NCBI GenBank assembly: GCA_023261915.1
Contig: JALRFT010000196.1
Location: 1-6,426, forward strand
DNA: 6,426 nt
Direction of reading: 5' to 3'
DNA from: Acidimicrobiales bacterium
Lineage (GTDB): Bacteria > Actinomycetota > Acidimicrobiia > Acidimicrobiales > Acidimicrobilacustridaceae
Below are positions 1 through 4,708 of this stretch, one piece after another (position 1 is the stretch's first letter; every line of letters starts with the position of its first letter). The position numbers and the translations under genes are program-made. The notes below the pieces were generated by a model that saw only the letters and a list, made by a program, of their open reading frames with translations, did no database searches and was not told the origin of the DNA.

Positions 1-695
1 AGGCGCACCGTGCCAGGAGCGAGTTGATCGGCGAGCTGGGCGGGGATGGCCCCCATGCCTCCGGCCGGCAGCGCCGAGTCGCCGGTGGCGAGGCAGCGGT
101 AGACGATGTCGAACATGCGACTCGACGTGGCGAGGGACGGATCAAGCTGGATCCCGCCGAAGAGCGGGCGGAACAGCCGATCGATAGCGGTCTTGCTGAA
201 CCCTGCCGAACGCAGGTGTTCTTCGGTGGTCGTGTCGGGCGCCCGCAAGAGGTCCACGGCCGCACCGCGTGTCACTCGCTGTCGGAGCTTGGCAATTCGT
301 AGCTTGTCACCGAGGCCGATGACCGGGGTCAGCGCCGTGCGCATCAGCGCCGCCGGTCGGCGGAACGGGTCGGACACCGTGTGGAACCGACCTTGATGGC
401 GTATGGCCGCACCGGGTTCGAACGCCCCGAGTTGCAGCGCGTCGACATCGAGGAGTGTCGGGACCTCCGGGTAGGCCGTGAGAAGCACCTGGAACCCCCG
501 GTCAAGGAGGAAACCGTCGACCTCGTCGGTCCGCACCCGCCCTCCGACACCATCGGAGGCCTCGAGAATCCGAACGGTTCGGCCAGCCTCATGGAGGTGG
601 ACGGCGGTGGCGAGACCAGCAAGTCCGGCCCCGACGATCACGACGTCAACCGGTGCCGGTCCCGATGTCGCAGCCACTGAGTCCATTTCGGTCAC
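1..695 (-). CDS. FAD-dependent oxidoreductase, amine oxidase / phytoene desaturase-like (N-terminal part)
   Basis: The gene reads leftward and runs off the window start, leaving 231 residues. Visible: a Rossmann FAD-binding motif GAGLAG at residues 22-27 after a hydrophobic strand (VDVVIV); Glu45 ending the second strand (RILEAS), expected to bind the adenosine ribose; then GVGGRVRT (49-56), the GG-R-x-R/T motif of the amine oxidase / protoporphyrinogen oxidase / phytoene desaturase superfamily; then DGFLLDRGFQVL. A later segment (LFRPLFGGIQLDPSL) fits the substrate-domain region of this group. No signal peptide is seen, so it is probably cytoplasmic. The substrate cannot be read from this part. 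Start choice: GTG 695 lies 6 nt after a TAGAAC hexamer, as with other genes here; in-frame ATG 686 is the alternative. An in-frame stop at 707-705 limits upstream extension. It is divergent from the heliorhodopsin gene. Family confidence is high, exact function unknown. Confidence 0.88.
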   Translation of the reverse strand, partial: MTEMDSVAATSGPAPVDVVIVGAGLAGLATAVHLHEAGRTVRILEASDGVGGRVRTDEVDGFLLDRGFQVLLTAYPEVPTLLDVDALQLGAFEPGAAIRHQGRFHTVSDPFRRPAALMRTALTPVIGLGDKLRIAKLRQRVTRGAAVDLLRAPDTTTEEHLRSAGFSKTAIDRLFRPLFGGIQLDPSLATSSRMFDIVYRCLATGDSALPAGGMGAIPAQLADQLAPGTVR

Positions 696-701
696 ACCAC
701 T

Positions 702-707
702 GTTCTA
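702..707 (-). promoter_or_regulatory. Candidate leaderless -10 box for the oxidoreductase gene
   Basis: On the minus strand TAGAAC (707 to 702) is followed by 6 nt and then the GTG at 695. The spacing matches the -10 boxes of three other genes in this window, so transcription could begin at the start codon. The last base is C rather than the preferred T, and no -35 hexamer is recognisable, so this is the weakest of the four. No Shine-Dalgarno sequence precedes either GTG 695 or ATG 686. Confidence 0.4.
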
Positions 708-736
708 GCCCGACCAGCCAGCAGCCTCGGCGCTGA

Positions 737-746
737 GCTTCGAAGC
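737..746. promoter_or_regulatory. 10-bp perfect palindrome between divergent promoters
   Basis: GCTTCGAAGC is a perfect palindrome in the 121-bp gap between the divergent oxidoreductase and heliorhodopsin starts. It sits about 30 bp upstream of the oxidoreductase -10-like box and about 60 bp upstream of the heliorhodopsin one, so a bound regulator could affect both genes. A palindrome this short can occur by chance, and no regulator family is recognised. The rest of the gap shows only the two -10 candidates. Confidence 0.25.
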
Positions 747-804
747 GTTCTCACTTGTGGCGGTCGCTCAGGCAGGCATCAGGGTCCCGAGGTGATCGTG
801 GGCG

Positions 805-810
805 TAGCCT
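805..810 (+). promoter_or_regulatory. Leaderless -10 box for heliorhodopsin
   Basis: TAGCCT fits the TANNNT -10 consensus and is separated from the ATG at 817 by 6 nt (TTCGTC), so transcription would start at or next to the A of the ATG. No Shine-Dalgarno sequence lies just upstream of the ATG. No good TTGACA-like hexamer is found about 17 bp upstream (the bases there are GGTCCC), which suggests an extended or activator-dependent promoter. Confidence 0.55.
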
Positions 811-816
811 TTCGTC

Positions 817-1647
817 ATGACCACTGAAGAGACTTCAGGTTCGAACGGCTCTGTTGCCACTCGCATGGGGCGGCTGCGGAACTGGAATGTAGGAGTAGGA
901 CTCGCCCACCTAGTGCAGGCGCTCGTGCTCCTCGCCATTGCGAGTGATTTCGCCATCCCCCTTGTCGGTCAGGTCCAGACCGGCCCGCCCGGCTCCCCCC
1001 TCGTCGTTTCCACGACCTTTTTCGAGGTGCGCTTTGCCTGGGTCATTGCAGCCTTCCTGCTGCTCGCCGCCATCGATCATCTGCTCATGGCCTCGCCTTG
1101 GCTGCGGCCTTGGTACGAGCGCAACCTTCGGGCCGGTCGGAACACCGCACGGTGGGTGGAGTACTCGATCTCGGCGTCACTCATGGTCGTACTCATTGGC
1201 TTGCTGACCGGGATCACCGACCTCTACGCGGTCATGGGTTTGTTCGCAGCGAACGCCGCCATGATCCTGTTCGGTTTGGTCATGGAACGCGTCAATCCGG
1301 AATCGGTCCGGTTGGCAAGCAGGACCGAGGCGAGTGGATCCTCCCAAGCCGTCGACTGGTGGCCGTTCACCTTCGGGTGCCTCGTCGGCATCGTGCCGTG
1401 GATCGCCATCGTGGTGGCGTTCTCAGCGTCGGCATCGAACGGCGGGGAGATCCCGGTTTTCGTCTACATCATCTTCGTCACGCTCTTCCTGCTCTTCAAC
1501 TCCTTCGCCCTCAACCAATGGTTGCAATATCGGGCGAAGGGCAAGTTCCACGACTATTTGTATGGCGAGCGGGTGTATCTGATCCTGAGTCTCGTCGCCA
1601 AGAGCGCTCTGGCATGGCAGGTCTATGCGGGGACATTGGCGAACTGA
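817..1647 (+). CDS. Heliorhodopsin (retinal-binding light sensor)
   Basis: This complete 276-residue, seven-helix protein belongs to the heliorhodopsins, retinal proteins with inverted topology (N-terminus inside) and no known ion pumping in most members. The TM7 motif SLVAKSALAWQVYAGTL carries Schiff-base Lys262, with Ser258 four residues before it. TM3 contains RWVEYSISAS, giving counterion Glu115 and Arg112. His31 (TM1) and His88 (TM2) match the conserved His pair of the prototype 48C12 (recalled as His23 and His80) with the same +8 offset as Glu115 against Glu107. Helices lie roughly at 24-45, 68-92, 109-132, 134-157, 183-203, 213-240 and 248-273. The A-B loop (about 46-67) is long, as in the family, where it forms an extracellular beta hairpin. 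There is no fused output domain. The preceding TAGCCT-N6-ATG suggests a leaderless transcript. No retinal-synthesis gene (for example a blh-type cleavage enzyme) is in the window, so the chromophore must come from elsewhere. Confidence 0.96.
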   Translation: MTTEETSGSNGSVATRMGRLRNWNVGVGLAHLVQALVLLAIASDFAIPLVGQVQTGPPGSPLVVSTTFFEVRFAWVIAAFLLLAAIDHLLMASPWLRPWYERNLRAGRNTARWVEYSISASLMVVLIGLLTGITDLYAVMGLFAANAAMILFGLVMERVNPESVRLASRTEASGSSQAVDWWPFTFGCLVGIVPWIAIVVAFSASASNGGEIPVFVYIIFVTLFLLFNSFALNQWLQYRAKGKFHDYLYGERVYLILSLVAKSALAWQVYAGTLAN

Positions 1648-1664
1648 GGCCATTCTTCTAAGAT
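1636..1664 (+). promoter_or_regulatory. Promoter of the SLH protein gene (-35 TTGGCG, -10 TAAGAT)
   Basis: TTGGCG (1636-1641) and TAAGAT (1659-1664) are separated by 17 bp, a standard housekeeping sigma-factor arrangement. The -35 overlaps the last codons of the heliorhodopsin gene. A start near 1671 would give a leader of about 29 nt carrying the ribosome-binding site. The SLH gene is therefore probably transcribed independently, although readthrough from heliorhodopsin is not excluded because no terminator is visible between them. Confidence 0.6.
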
Positions 1665-1685
1665 TCAGCCACAAGCAGGCTTTCT

Positions 1686-1693
1686 GGGGGTGG
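1686..1693 (+). promoter_or_regulatory. Ribosome-binding site that decides the SLH gene start
   Basis: The purine-rich GGGGGTGG ends 6 nt before ATG 1700. The open frame extends upstream to ATG 1625, but that start lies inside the heliorhodopsin gene and would place 25 extra residues before a typical signal peptide. ATG 1700 is therefore preferred. Confidence 0.6.
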
Positions 1694-1699
1694 TGCGTT

Positions 1700-1792
1700 A
1701 TGACGGTGCGGAACTCGCGACGTATGAGGCAGTTCGCCGCCGCGACCATTGTGGTTGCGGTTCTCGGGGCGCTCGTATCACCGGTCAGCGCG
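1700..1792 (+). other. Signal peptide of the SLH protein
   Basis: Residues 1-31 contain five arginines in the first ten residues, a hydrophobic core (AAATIVVAVLGALV) and a VSA cleavage site before Leu32. No lipobox cysteine follows, so the general signal peptidase I route is expected. The two adjacent arginines do not form a convincing twin-arginine motif. Confidence 0.85.
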
Positions 1793-3613
1793 CTCTCGCC
1801 TCCACGCGAACCCGATGCTGCCGTCGTGGCGAACCCCGGACCCGTCAGGATCACCTTCACGGGTGGTGAGCTCTCCCTGTCGTCACTCGACGTCCCGCTC
1901 CCGATCTGTGACGAATCGGGCATCTGCCCATCGATCGGGGCGGAGCTCGATGCCGCAGGCCGACTCGTCATCGATGATGGCGCCGTCAACCTCCCAGCCA
2001 TCGATGTGCCGCTGGGGGACCTGGGTGTCCCGGTCGGTCTCACTGTCGTGCCATTCCTTCGCCCGACGCCAGGATCAGTGGTGGCGCCGGCGGGGCAACT
2101 CGTCCGGCTGGGGTTCGAGTTCGGGGCCCGAGTATCGGTTGACGTGAGCAGTCTTGGTCTTGGATCGTTACTCGGTGGTATCGATCTCTCCTGCGGTGTC
2201 GGCCCGGTCAGGGTGAACCTCACCAGCGGGGTCAGCGGCGGACTGAGCGGCGTTCCCTTCGACGCAAGCACGGGGAGCGCCTCCCTCGTCGACGGGGCGA
2301 TCAGTGTGCCGCCGCTCAACTGTTCGCCGTTCCTCATGTCGACACTCCCGATGCTGATTCGCAGTGGGGCACTGTCCTCGCTGCTTCCGGCGGGAATCGA
2401 TCTCACTGATCTCCTCGGTGGGATTGATCTTGGCTCCGTTCTCGGCGACCTCGATCTAGGAGATCTCAGCGGACTCGATCTTGGGGGTATTGATCTTGAG
2501 GGGCTCGACCTCGCCGGTCTTGTTGGCGGTCTCGAAGGGATCACCCTTGATCTCACCGACCCTCAGGGTTCTCTCGGCAGTTTGAACTCCGCCCTTGGTC
2601 TGCCGACCACGCCCGGCACCATCGGGGTTCGCCTCAACGTCACGATCACGGCGGGGCCGGAGACGGGCGGGGAAATGATTGAACCCGGCACGGAGGTGTG
2701 GCCCCTGCCCGGCTTCGTCGATGTTCCCACGGGAGAGTTCTTCGCCGAACCTGTTCGATGGCTCGCCGCCCATGGCATCACCTCCGGCGTCCGCCCCGGG
2801 TACTTCGACCCGATGTCCCCGGTAACCCGTGGTCAGATGGCGGCTTTCCTCTGGCGCACCATGGACCAGCCAGCGAGTGACACCGACTGCGGGTTCAACG
2901 ACGTCGGTGAGGAGCGGTACTTCGCTGCTGCCGTCTGCTGGATGAAGGAGAATGCCATCACCAACGGGATGGGAGGGAACACGACGGTGTTCGCTCCTGA
3001 CGCTCCTGTGAAGCGCAGCGAGATGGCGCTGTTCCTCTGGCGTCTGACTGGTGAACAGCCGAGTGACCTGCCGAGTGGGTTCCGCGACGTTGCCTCCAAT
3101 GCCAGCTTCGCCGACGCTGTCGACTGGCTGAAGGCGACGCGCATCACCAACGGCGTATCATCGACCGCATTCGACCCCGCTGGTCGAGTGTCCCGAGGGC
3201 AGATGGCTGCGTTCCTTCATCGGATGGCCTCGAACGGTGATGCATGGCCGGATTCCATGCGGCTCCCGAGTGCCGCCGACGGCGAGCTCCGCTGTCTGGC
3301 AATCGGGTTCTGTCCTGGGCCGACCGAGGACAATGAGGGCCCCGGCGGTCCCGGGGTTCCGTGTCTTGCCCCGGTCGGACTTTGCCCACCCGATGGCCCC
3401 CCTGGAGGTGGTGACGCTGAGCCACCCACCACGCTTCCGGATGTGGTTGGTATGTGGACCCGCCAAGCGATCGAGACCCTGGTCGATGCCGGCTACGCCG
3501 TTCGGGTGGTGGAACGTGACGGCACGTCGTTCCCCGTCACGTTTGATTTCCGCTTGGATCGGGTGAATTTGGCGGTCGCCGGGGATCGGGTGGTTCGGGC
3601 GAGTCTGGGCTGA
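1700..3613 (+). CDS. Secreted SLH-domain surface protein with C-terminal eglin/potato inhibitor I-like domain
   Basis: This 637-residue exported protein starts with a signal peptide: a basic stretch (RNSRRMR), a hydrophobic core at 12-27 and a likely cut after VSA (31/32). Residues 32-230 look beta-rich, with short Asp/Pro/Gly turns and Cys at 70, 76, 165 and 208, but match no family I recognise. Residues 232-285 are a Leu/Asp/Gly-rich repeat. Three SLH repeats follow (about 336-390, 398-451, 459-511), each with an F-x-DV opening, an ITNG/ITSG turn, and VTRGQMAAFL, VKRSEMALFL or VSRGQMAAFL at the end. SLH domains bind secondary cell-wall polymers in known examples, so the protein is probably wall-anchored. 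Residues 512-579 form a Pro/Gly linker with two CLA...C motifs. Residues 579-637 resemble eglin c / potato inhibitor I (LPDVVG, then SFPVTFDFRLDRVN, ending VVRASLG). The SLH repeats being central, not terminal, makes display of the last domain likely. It has its own promoter and is convergent with pirin. Confidence 0.9.
   Translation: MTVRNSRRMRQFAAATIVVAVLGALVSPVSALSPPREPDAAVVANPGPVRITFTGGELSLSSLDVPLPICDESGICPSIGAELDAAGRLVIDDGAVNLPAIDVPLGDLGVPVGLTVVPFLRPTPGSVVAPAGQLVRLGFEFGARVSVDVSSLGLGSLLGGIDLSCGVGPVRVNLTSGVSGGLSGVPFDASTGSASLVDGAISVPPLNCSPFLMSTLPMLIRSGALSSLLPAGIDLTDLLGGIDLGSVLGDLDLGDLSGLDLGGIDLEGLDLAGLVGGLEGITLDLTDPQGSLGSLNSALGLPTTPGTIGVRLNVTITAGPETGGEMIEPGTEVWPLPGFVDVPTGEFFAEPVRWLAAHGITSGVRPGYFDPMSPVTRGQMAAFLWRTMDQPASDTDCGFNDVGEERYFAAAVCWMKENAITNGMGGNTTVFAPDAPVKRSEMALFLWRLTGEQPSDLPSGFRDVASNASFADAVDWLKATRITNGVSSTAFDPAGRVSRGQMAAFLHRMASNGDAWPDSMRLPSAADGELRCLAIGFCPGPTEDNEGPGGPGVPCLAPVGLCPPDGPPGGGDAEPPTTLPDVVGMWTRQAIETLVDAGYAVRVVERDGTSFPVTFDFRLDRVNLAVAGDRVVRASLG
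2393..2554 (+). repeat. Leu/Asp/Gly-rich degenerate repeat within the SLH protein
   Basis: Residues 232-285 repeat short units of the type G-[IL]-D-L-x-x-L, with GIDL, LDLG, GLDL and GGIDL recurring about every 5-9 residues. The DNA echoes this with a dense run of GATC tetramers (about nine in 160 bp), consistent with growth from duplicated short units. The alternating Leu/Asp pattern could form a beta-solenoid or stacked-turn stalk ahead of the SLH repeats, but this structural reading is inferred. Confidence 0.65.
2705..3232 (+). other. Three tandem SLH repeats
   Basis: The repeats occupy residues 336-390, 398-451 and 459-511 of the surface protein. Each has the order F-x-DV, a helix containing W (RWLAAHGI, CWMKENAI, DWLKATRI), a TSG or TNG turn, F-x-P or FDP, then a V-[TKS]-R-[GS]-[QE] motif followed by M-A-x-FL. 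The motif corresponds to the ITRAE element that contacts cell-wall polymer in characterised SLH domains. Repeat 2 has KRSE where the other two have RGQ. Confidence 0.9.
3434..3610 (+). other. Eglin c / potato inhibitor I-like domain at the C-terminus of the SLH protein
   Basis: Residues 579-637 follow the eglin c order: a P-[DE]-VVG start, a helix with Q-A near its start (TRQAIETLVDAGY), a strand (AVRVV), a loop S-F-P-V-T-F-D-F-R, a strand with the second Arg (LDRVNLAV), and a terminal Gly. In eglin c the loop SPVTL-DLR holds the scissile bond between Leu45 and Asp46; the equivalent here is Phe615-Asp616 (codons 3542-3547). Arg618 and Arg621 match Arg48 and Arg51 of eglin c. Arg53 is replaced by Asn623, as is common in the related I78 inhibitors. 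There are no cysteines, as in eglin c. This is recognition by eye from recalled family sequences, and inhibitory activity is inferred. Confidence 0.68.
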
Positions 3614-3652
3614 CACCCATCCGTCAGTTGGGTGTGGACACACCCCGGGTGT
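3613..3652. terminator. Alternating ACACCC/GGGTGT inverted repeats at the convergent gene ends
   Basis: Four related 6-7-base arms lie in a row: ACACCCA (3613-3619), TGGGTGT (3629-3635), ACACCC (3640-3645) and GGGTGT (3647-3652). Arms 1:2 form a perfect 7-bp stem with a 9-nt loop, and arms 2:3 and 3:4 can also pair. The first arm touches the SLH stop codon, and the pirin stop (3624-3626) sits in the first loop. There is no U-tract, so this would be a structural, possibly bidirectional, end signal, not a classical intrinsic terminator. Confidence 0.42.
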
Positions 3653-4655
3653 CGATGGTTCCGTCGGGGTAGCGAGCGAATCGACGCTGCTCTGTTCCAT
3701 GGACAGGATCCAGAGAGTCCCACGACCAGGCGCCGAACCTGGTTCGCTCGTAGTCCCTGAAGGCCTGCTCGATCTCGGCCCGGGTGTTCATGACGAAGGG
3801 CCCATACCGGGAGATGGGCTCGGCCAGCGGTCGACCTTGCAGCAAAAGGACCTCGACCCCACCGGATCCAGCAGCAAGATCTACCGGTCGTGCTGCGTCG
3901 ACCACGGCGCCTGTCCCGGCGGTGACCGTGTCCCCGTCGATCTCGAGCGTCGAACCATCGAACACATAGAGGGTCCGCACCGATCCGGCCGCTGCCGGCG
4001 GGAGCACCCACTCGGCGGACGGGTTGAGAACGAGGTGCCAGATGGCGACGTCGCTCGCCGGATTCGCCGCCCACGATTCGGGTGGGGGTGAAGGAGGTTC
4101 GACCCCGTTGAGTTGGCCGGCAATGACGGTGACGGTCGTCGTCTGTCCGTTGGCATCGGTGAACGTCACCGTGGGGATGTCCTCGGACCACAACATGGTG
4201 AAGTGAGGCGCCACCATCTTCGACGCGGCCGGGAGGTTCAACCAGATCTGGAACAACTCGAAGTGGTTCGGTGCCTCGTGGTCGAGAAGCGGGAACATCT
4301 CGGAGTGGGAGATTCCCGCTCCGGCGGTGACCCACTGCACATCTCCCCGCCCGAATCGAGCCGCAGCGCCGAGTGAGTCGGAATGGTCGATGAGTCCCCG
4401 GCGGGCGAAGGTGATGGTCTCGAAGCCGCGGTGTGGATGCATGGGGAATCCCGGCACAACCGTGCCGTGGTACATGCTCCATCCGTCCTTGCCCGAAAAG
4501 TCCGATCCGATGTTGCGGCCCGCAGTCCCGCCAACAGGACCGAGATCGTTCGTCCCGGGCGGATAAAGGTCGTTGTGGTGGGCGCAGAAGAGGAAAGGGT
4601 CAATCATCGGCCACTGCGAGCCGAGGGGAACCTGCTCAATGATTGCGTTGCCCAT
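3624..4655 (-). CDS. Pirin family protein (cupin, metal-binding)
   Basis: This is a complete 343-residue protein. The N-terminal cupin contains FPMHPHRGFETITFARRG (residues 70-87), and later ISHSEM (115-120). His73, His75, His117 and Glu119 match the four iron ligands of human pirin (His56, His58, His101, Glu103), so the metal site looks intact. The C-terminal pirin domain is present, with GRPLAEPISRYGPFVMNT at 274-291 and a helix ending in FGAWSWDSL. Bacterial pirins include quercetin dioxygenase-like enzymes and redox or metabolic regulators; which applies here cannot be read from sequence. It is cytoplasmic, with no signal peptide. The protein is longer than human pirin (about 290 residues), with extra sequence around the Pro-rich stretch at 187-200. 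ATG 4655 is supported by a TAGGCT box 6 nt upstream. It is divergent from the flippase-like gene and convergent with the SLH gene. Confidence 0.95.
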   Translation of the reverse strand: MGNAIIEQVPLGSQWPMIDPFLFCAHHNDLYPPGTNDLGPVGGTAGRNIGSDFSGKDGWSMYHGTVVPGFPMHPHRGFETITFARRGLIDHSDSLGAAARFGRGDVQWVTAGAGISHSEMFPLLDHEAPNHFELFQIWLNLPAASKMVAPHFTMLWSEDIPTVTFTDANGQTTTVTVIAGQLNGVEPPSPPPESWAANPASDVAIWHLVLNPSAEWVLPPAAAGSVRTLYVFDGSTLEIDGDTVTAGTGAVVDAARPVDLAAGSGGVEVLLLQGRPLAEPISRYGPFVMNTRAEIEQAFRDYERTRFGAWSWDSLDPVHGTEQRRFARYPDGTIDTRGVSTPN

Positions 4656-4661
4656 AGGGCC

Positions 4662-4667
4662 AGCCTA
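4662..4667 (-). promoter_or_regulatory. Leaderless -10 box for pirin
   Basis: On the minus strand TAGGCT (4667 to 4662) fits TANNNT and is followed by 6 nt (GGCCCT) and then ATG 4655. Sequence and spacing nearly copy the heliorhodopsin box TAGCCT-N6-ATG. No Shine-Dalgarno sequence lies between box and start, and no -35 hexamer stands out. Confidence 0.5.
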
Positions 4668-4670
4668 CGA

Positions 4671-4690
4671 GGCTCAACGCCGGGTTGGCC
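4671..4690. promoter_or_regulatory. Imperfect dyad between the divergent pirin and flippase-like promoters
   Basis: GGCTCAAC (4671-4678) and GTTGGCC (4684-4690) form a 7-bp inverted repeat with one bulged T and a 5-nt centre. It lies almost exactly between the two opposed -10 boxes (4662-4667 minus, 4697-4702 plus), so a protein bound there could act on both promoters. This is a weak positional inference. Confidence 0.2.
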
Positions 4691-4696
4691 GCCCTC

Positions 4697-4702
4697 TATC
4701 CT
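4697..4702 (+). promoter_or_regulatory. Leaderless -10 box that decides the start of the flippase-like gene
   Basis: TATCCT fits TANNNT and is followed by 6 nt (TCGGGG) and then GTG 4709, which is in frame. This argues for GTG 4709 over the in-frame ATG 4685, which lies upstream of the box and would not be transcribed from it. Confidence 0.5.
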
Positions 4703-4708
4703 TCGGGG

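Noticed and set aside
1..695. Oxidoreductase as a retinal or carotenoid biosynthesis enzyme feeding heliorhodopsin
   Set aside because: The visible FAD-binding half is shared by many substrates, and no crtB, crtY or blh-type gene is present to support a pigment pathway.
24..708. Several short plus-strand open frames in the first 700 bases
   Set aside because: They lie opposite the oxidoreductase, whose FAD-binding motifs show the true coding strand.
1673..1682. AAGC-AG-GCTT inverted repeat after heliorhodopsin as a terminator
   Set aside because: The stem is 4 bp with a 2-nt loop, too short and tight, and there is no U-tract.
1625..1699. Upstream ATG 1625 as start of the SLH protein
   Set aside because: It lies within the heliorhodopsin gene and before the promoter, and it would bury the signal peptide behind 25 residues.
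1423..2556. Long minus-strand open frame (377 codons) opposite the heliorhodopsin end and the SLH gene
   Set aside because: Its product is Arg/Pro/Ser-rich low-complexity sequence with no domain, typical of a shadow frame in high-GC DNA, and it lies opposite two well-supported genes.
3434..3610. C-terminal domain of the SLH protein read as a PASTA domain because of the P-D-VVG start
   Set aside because: PASTA domains share the P-D-V-x-G opening, but the S-F-P-V-T-F-D-x-R-x-x-R loop and following strand fit the eglin/I78 pattern better.
3493..4482. Minus-strand open frame of 329 codons overlapping pirin in another frame
   Set aside because: The sequence is Arg/Gly/His-rich without motifs, while the overlapping pirin frame has all metal ligands.
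4685..4708. ATG 4685 as start of the flippase-like gene
   Set aside because: It lies upstream of the likely -10 box at 4697-4702; GTG 4709 fits the shared 6-nt spacing.
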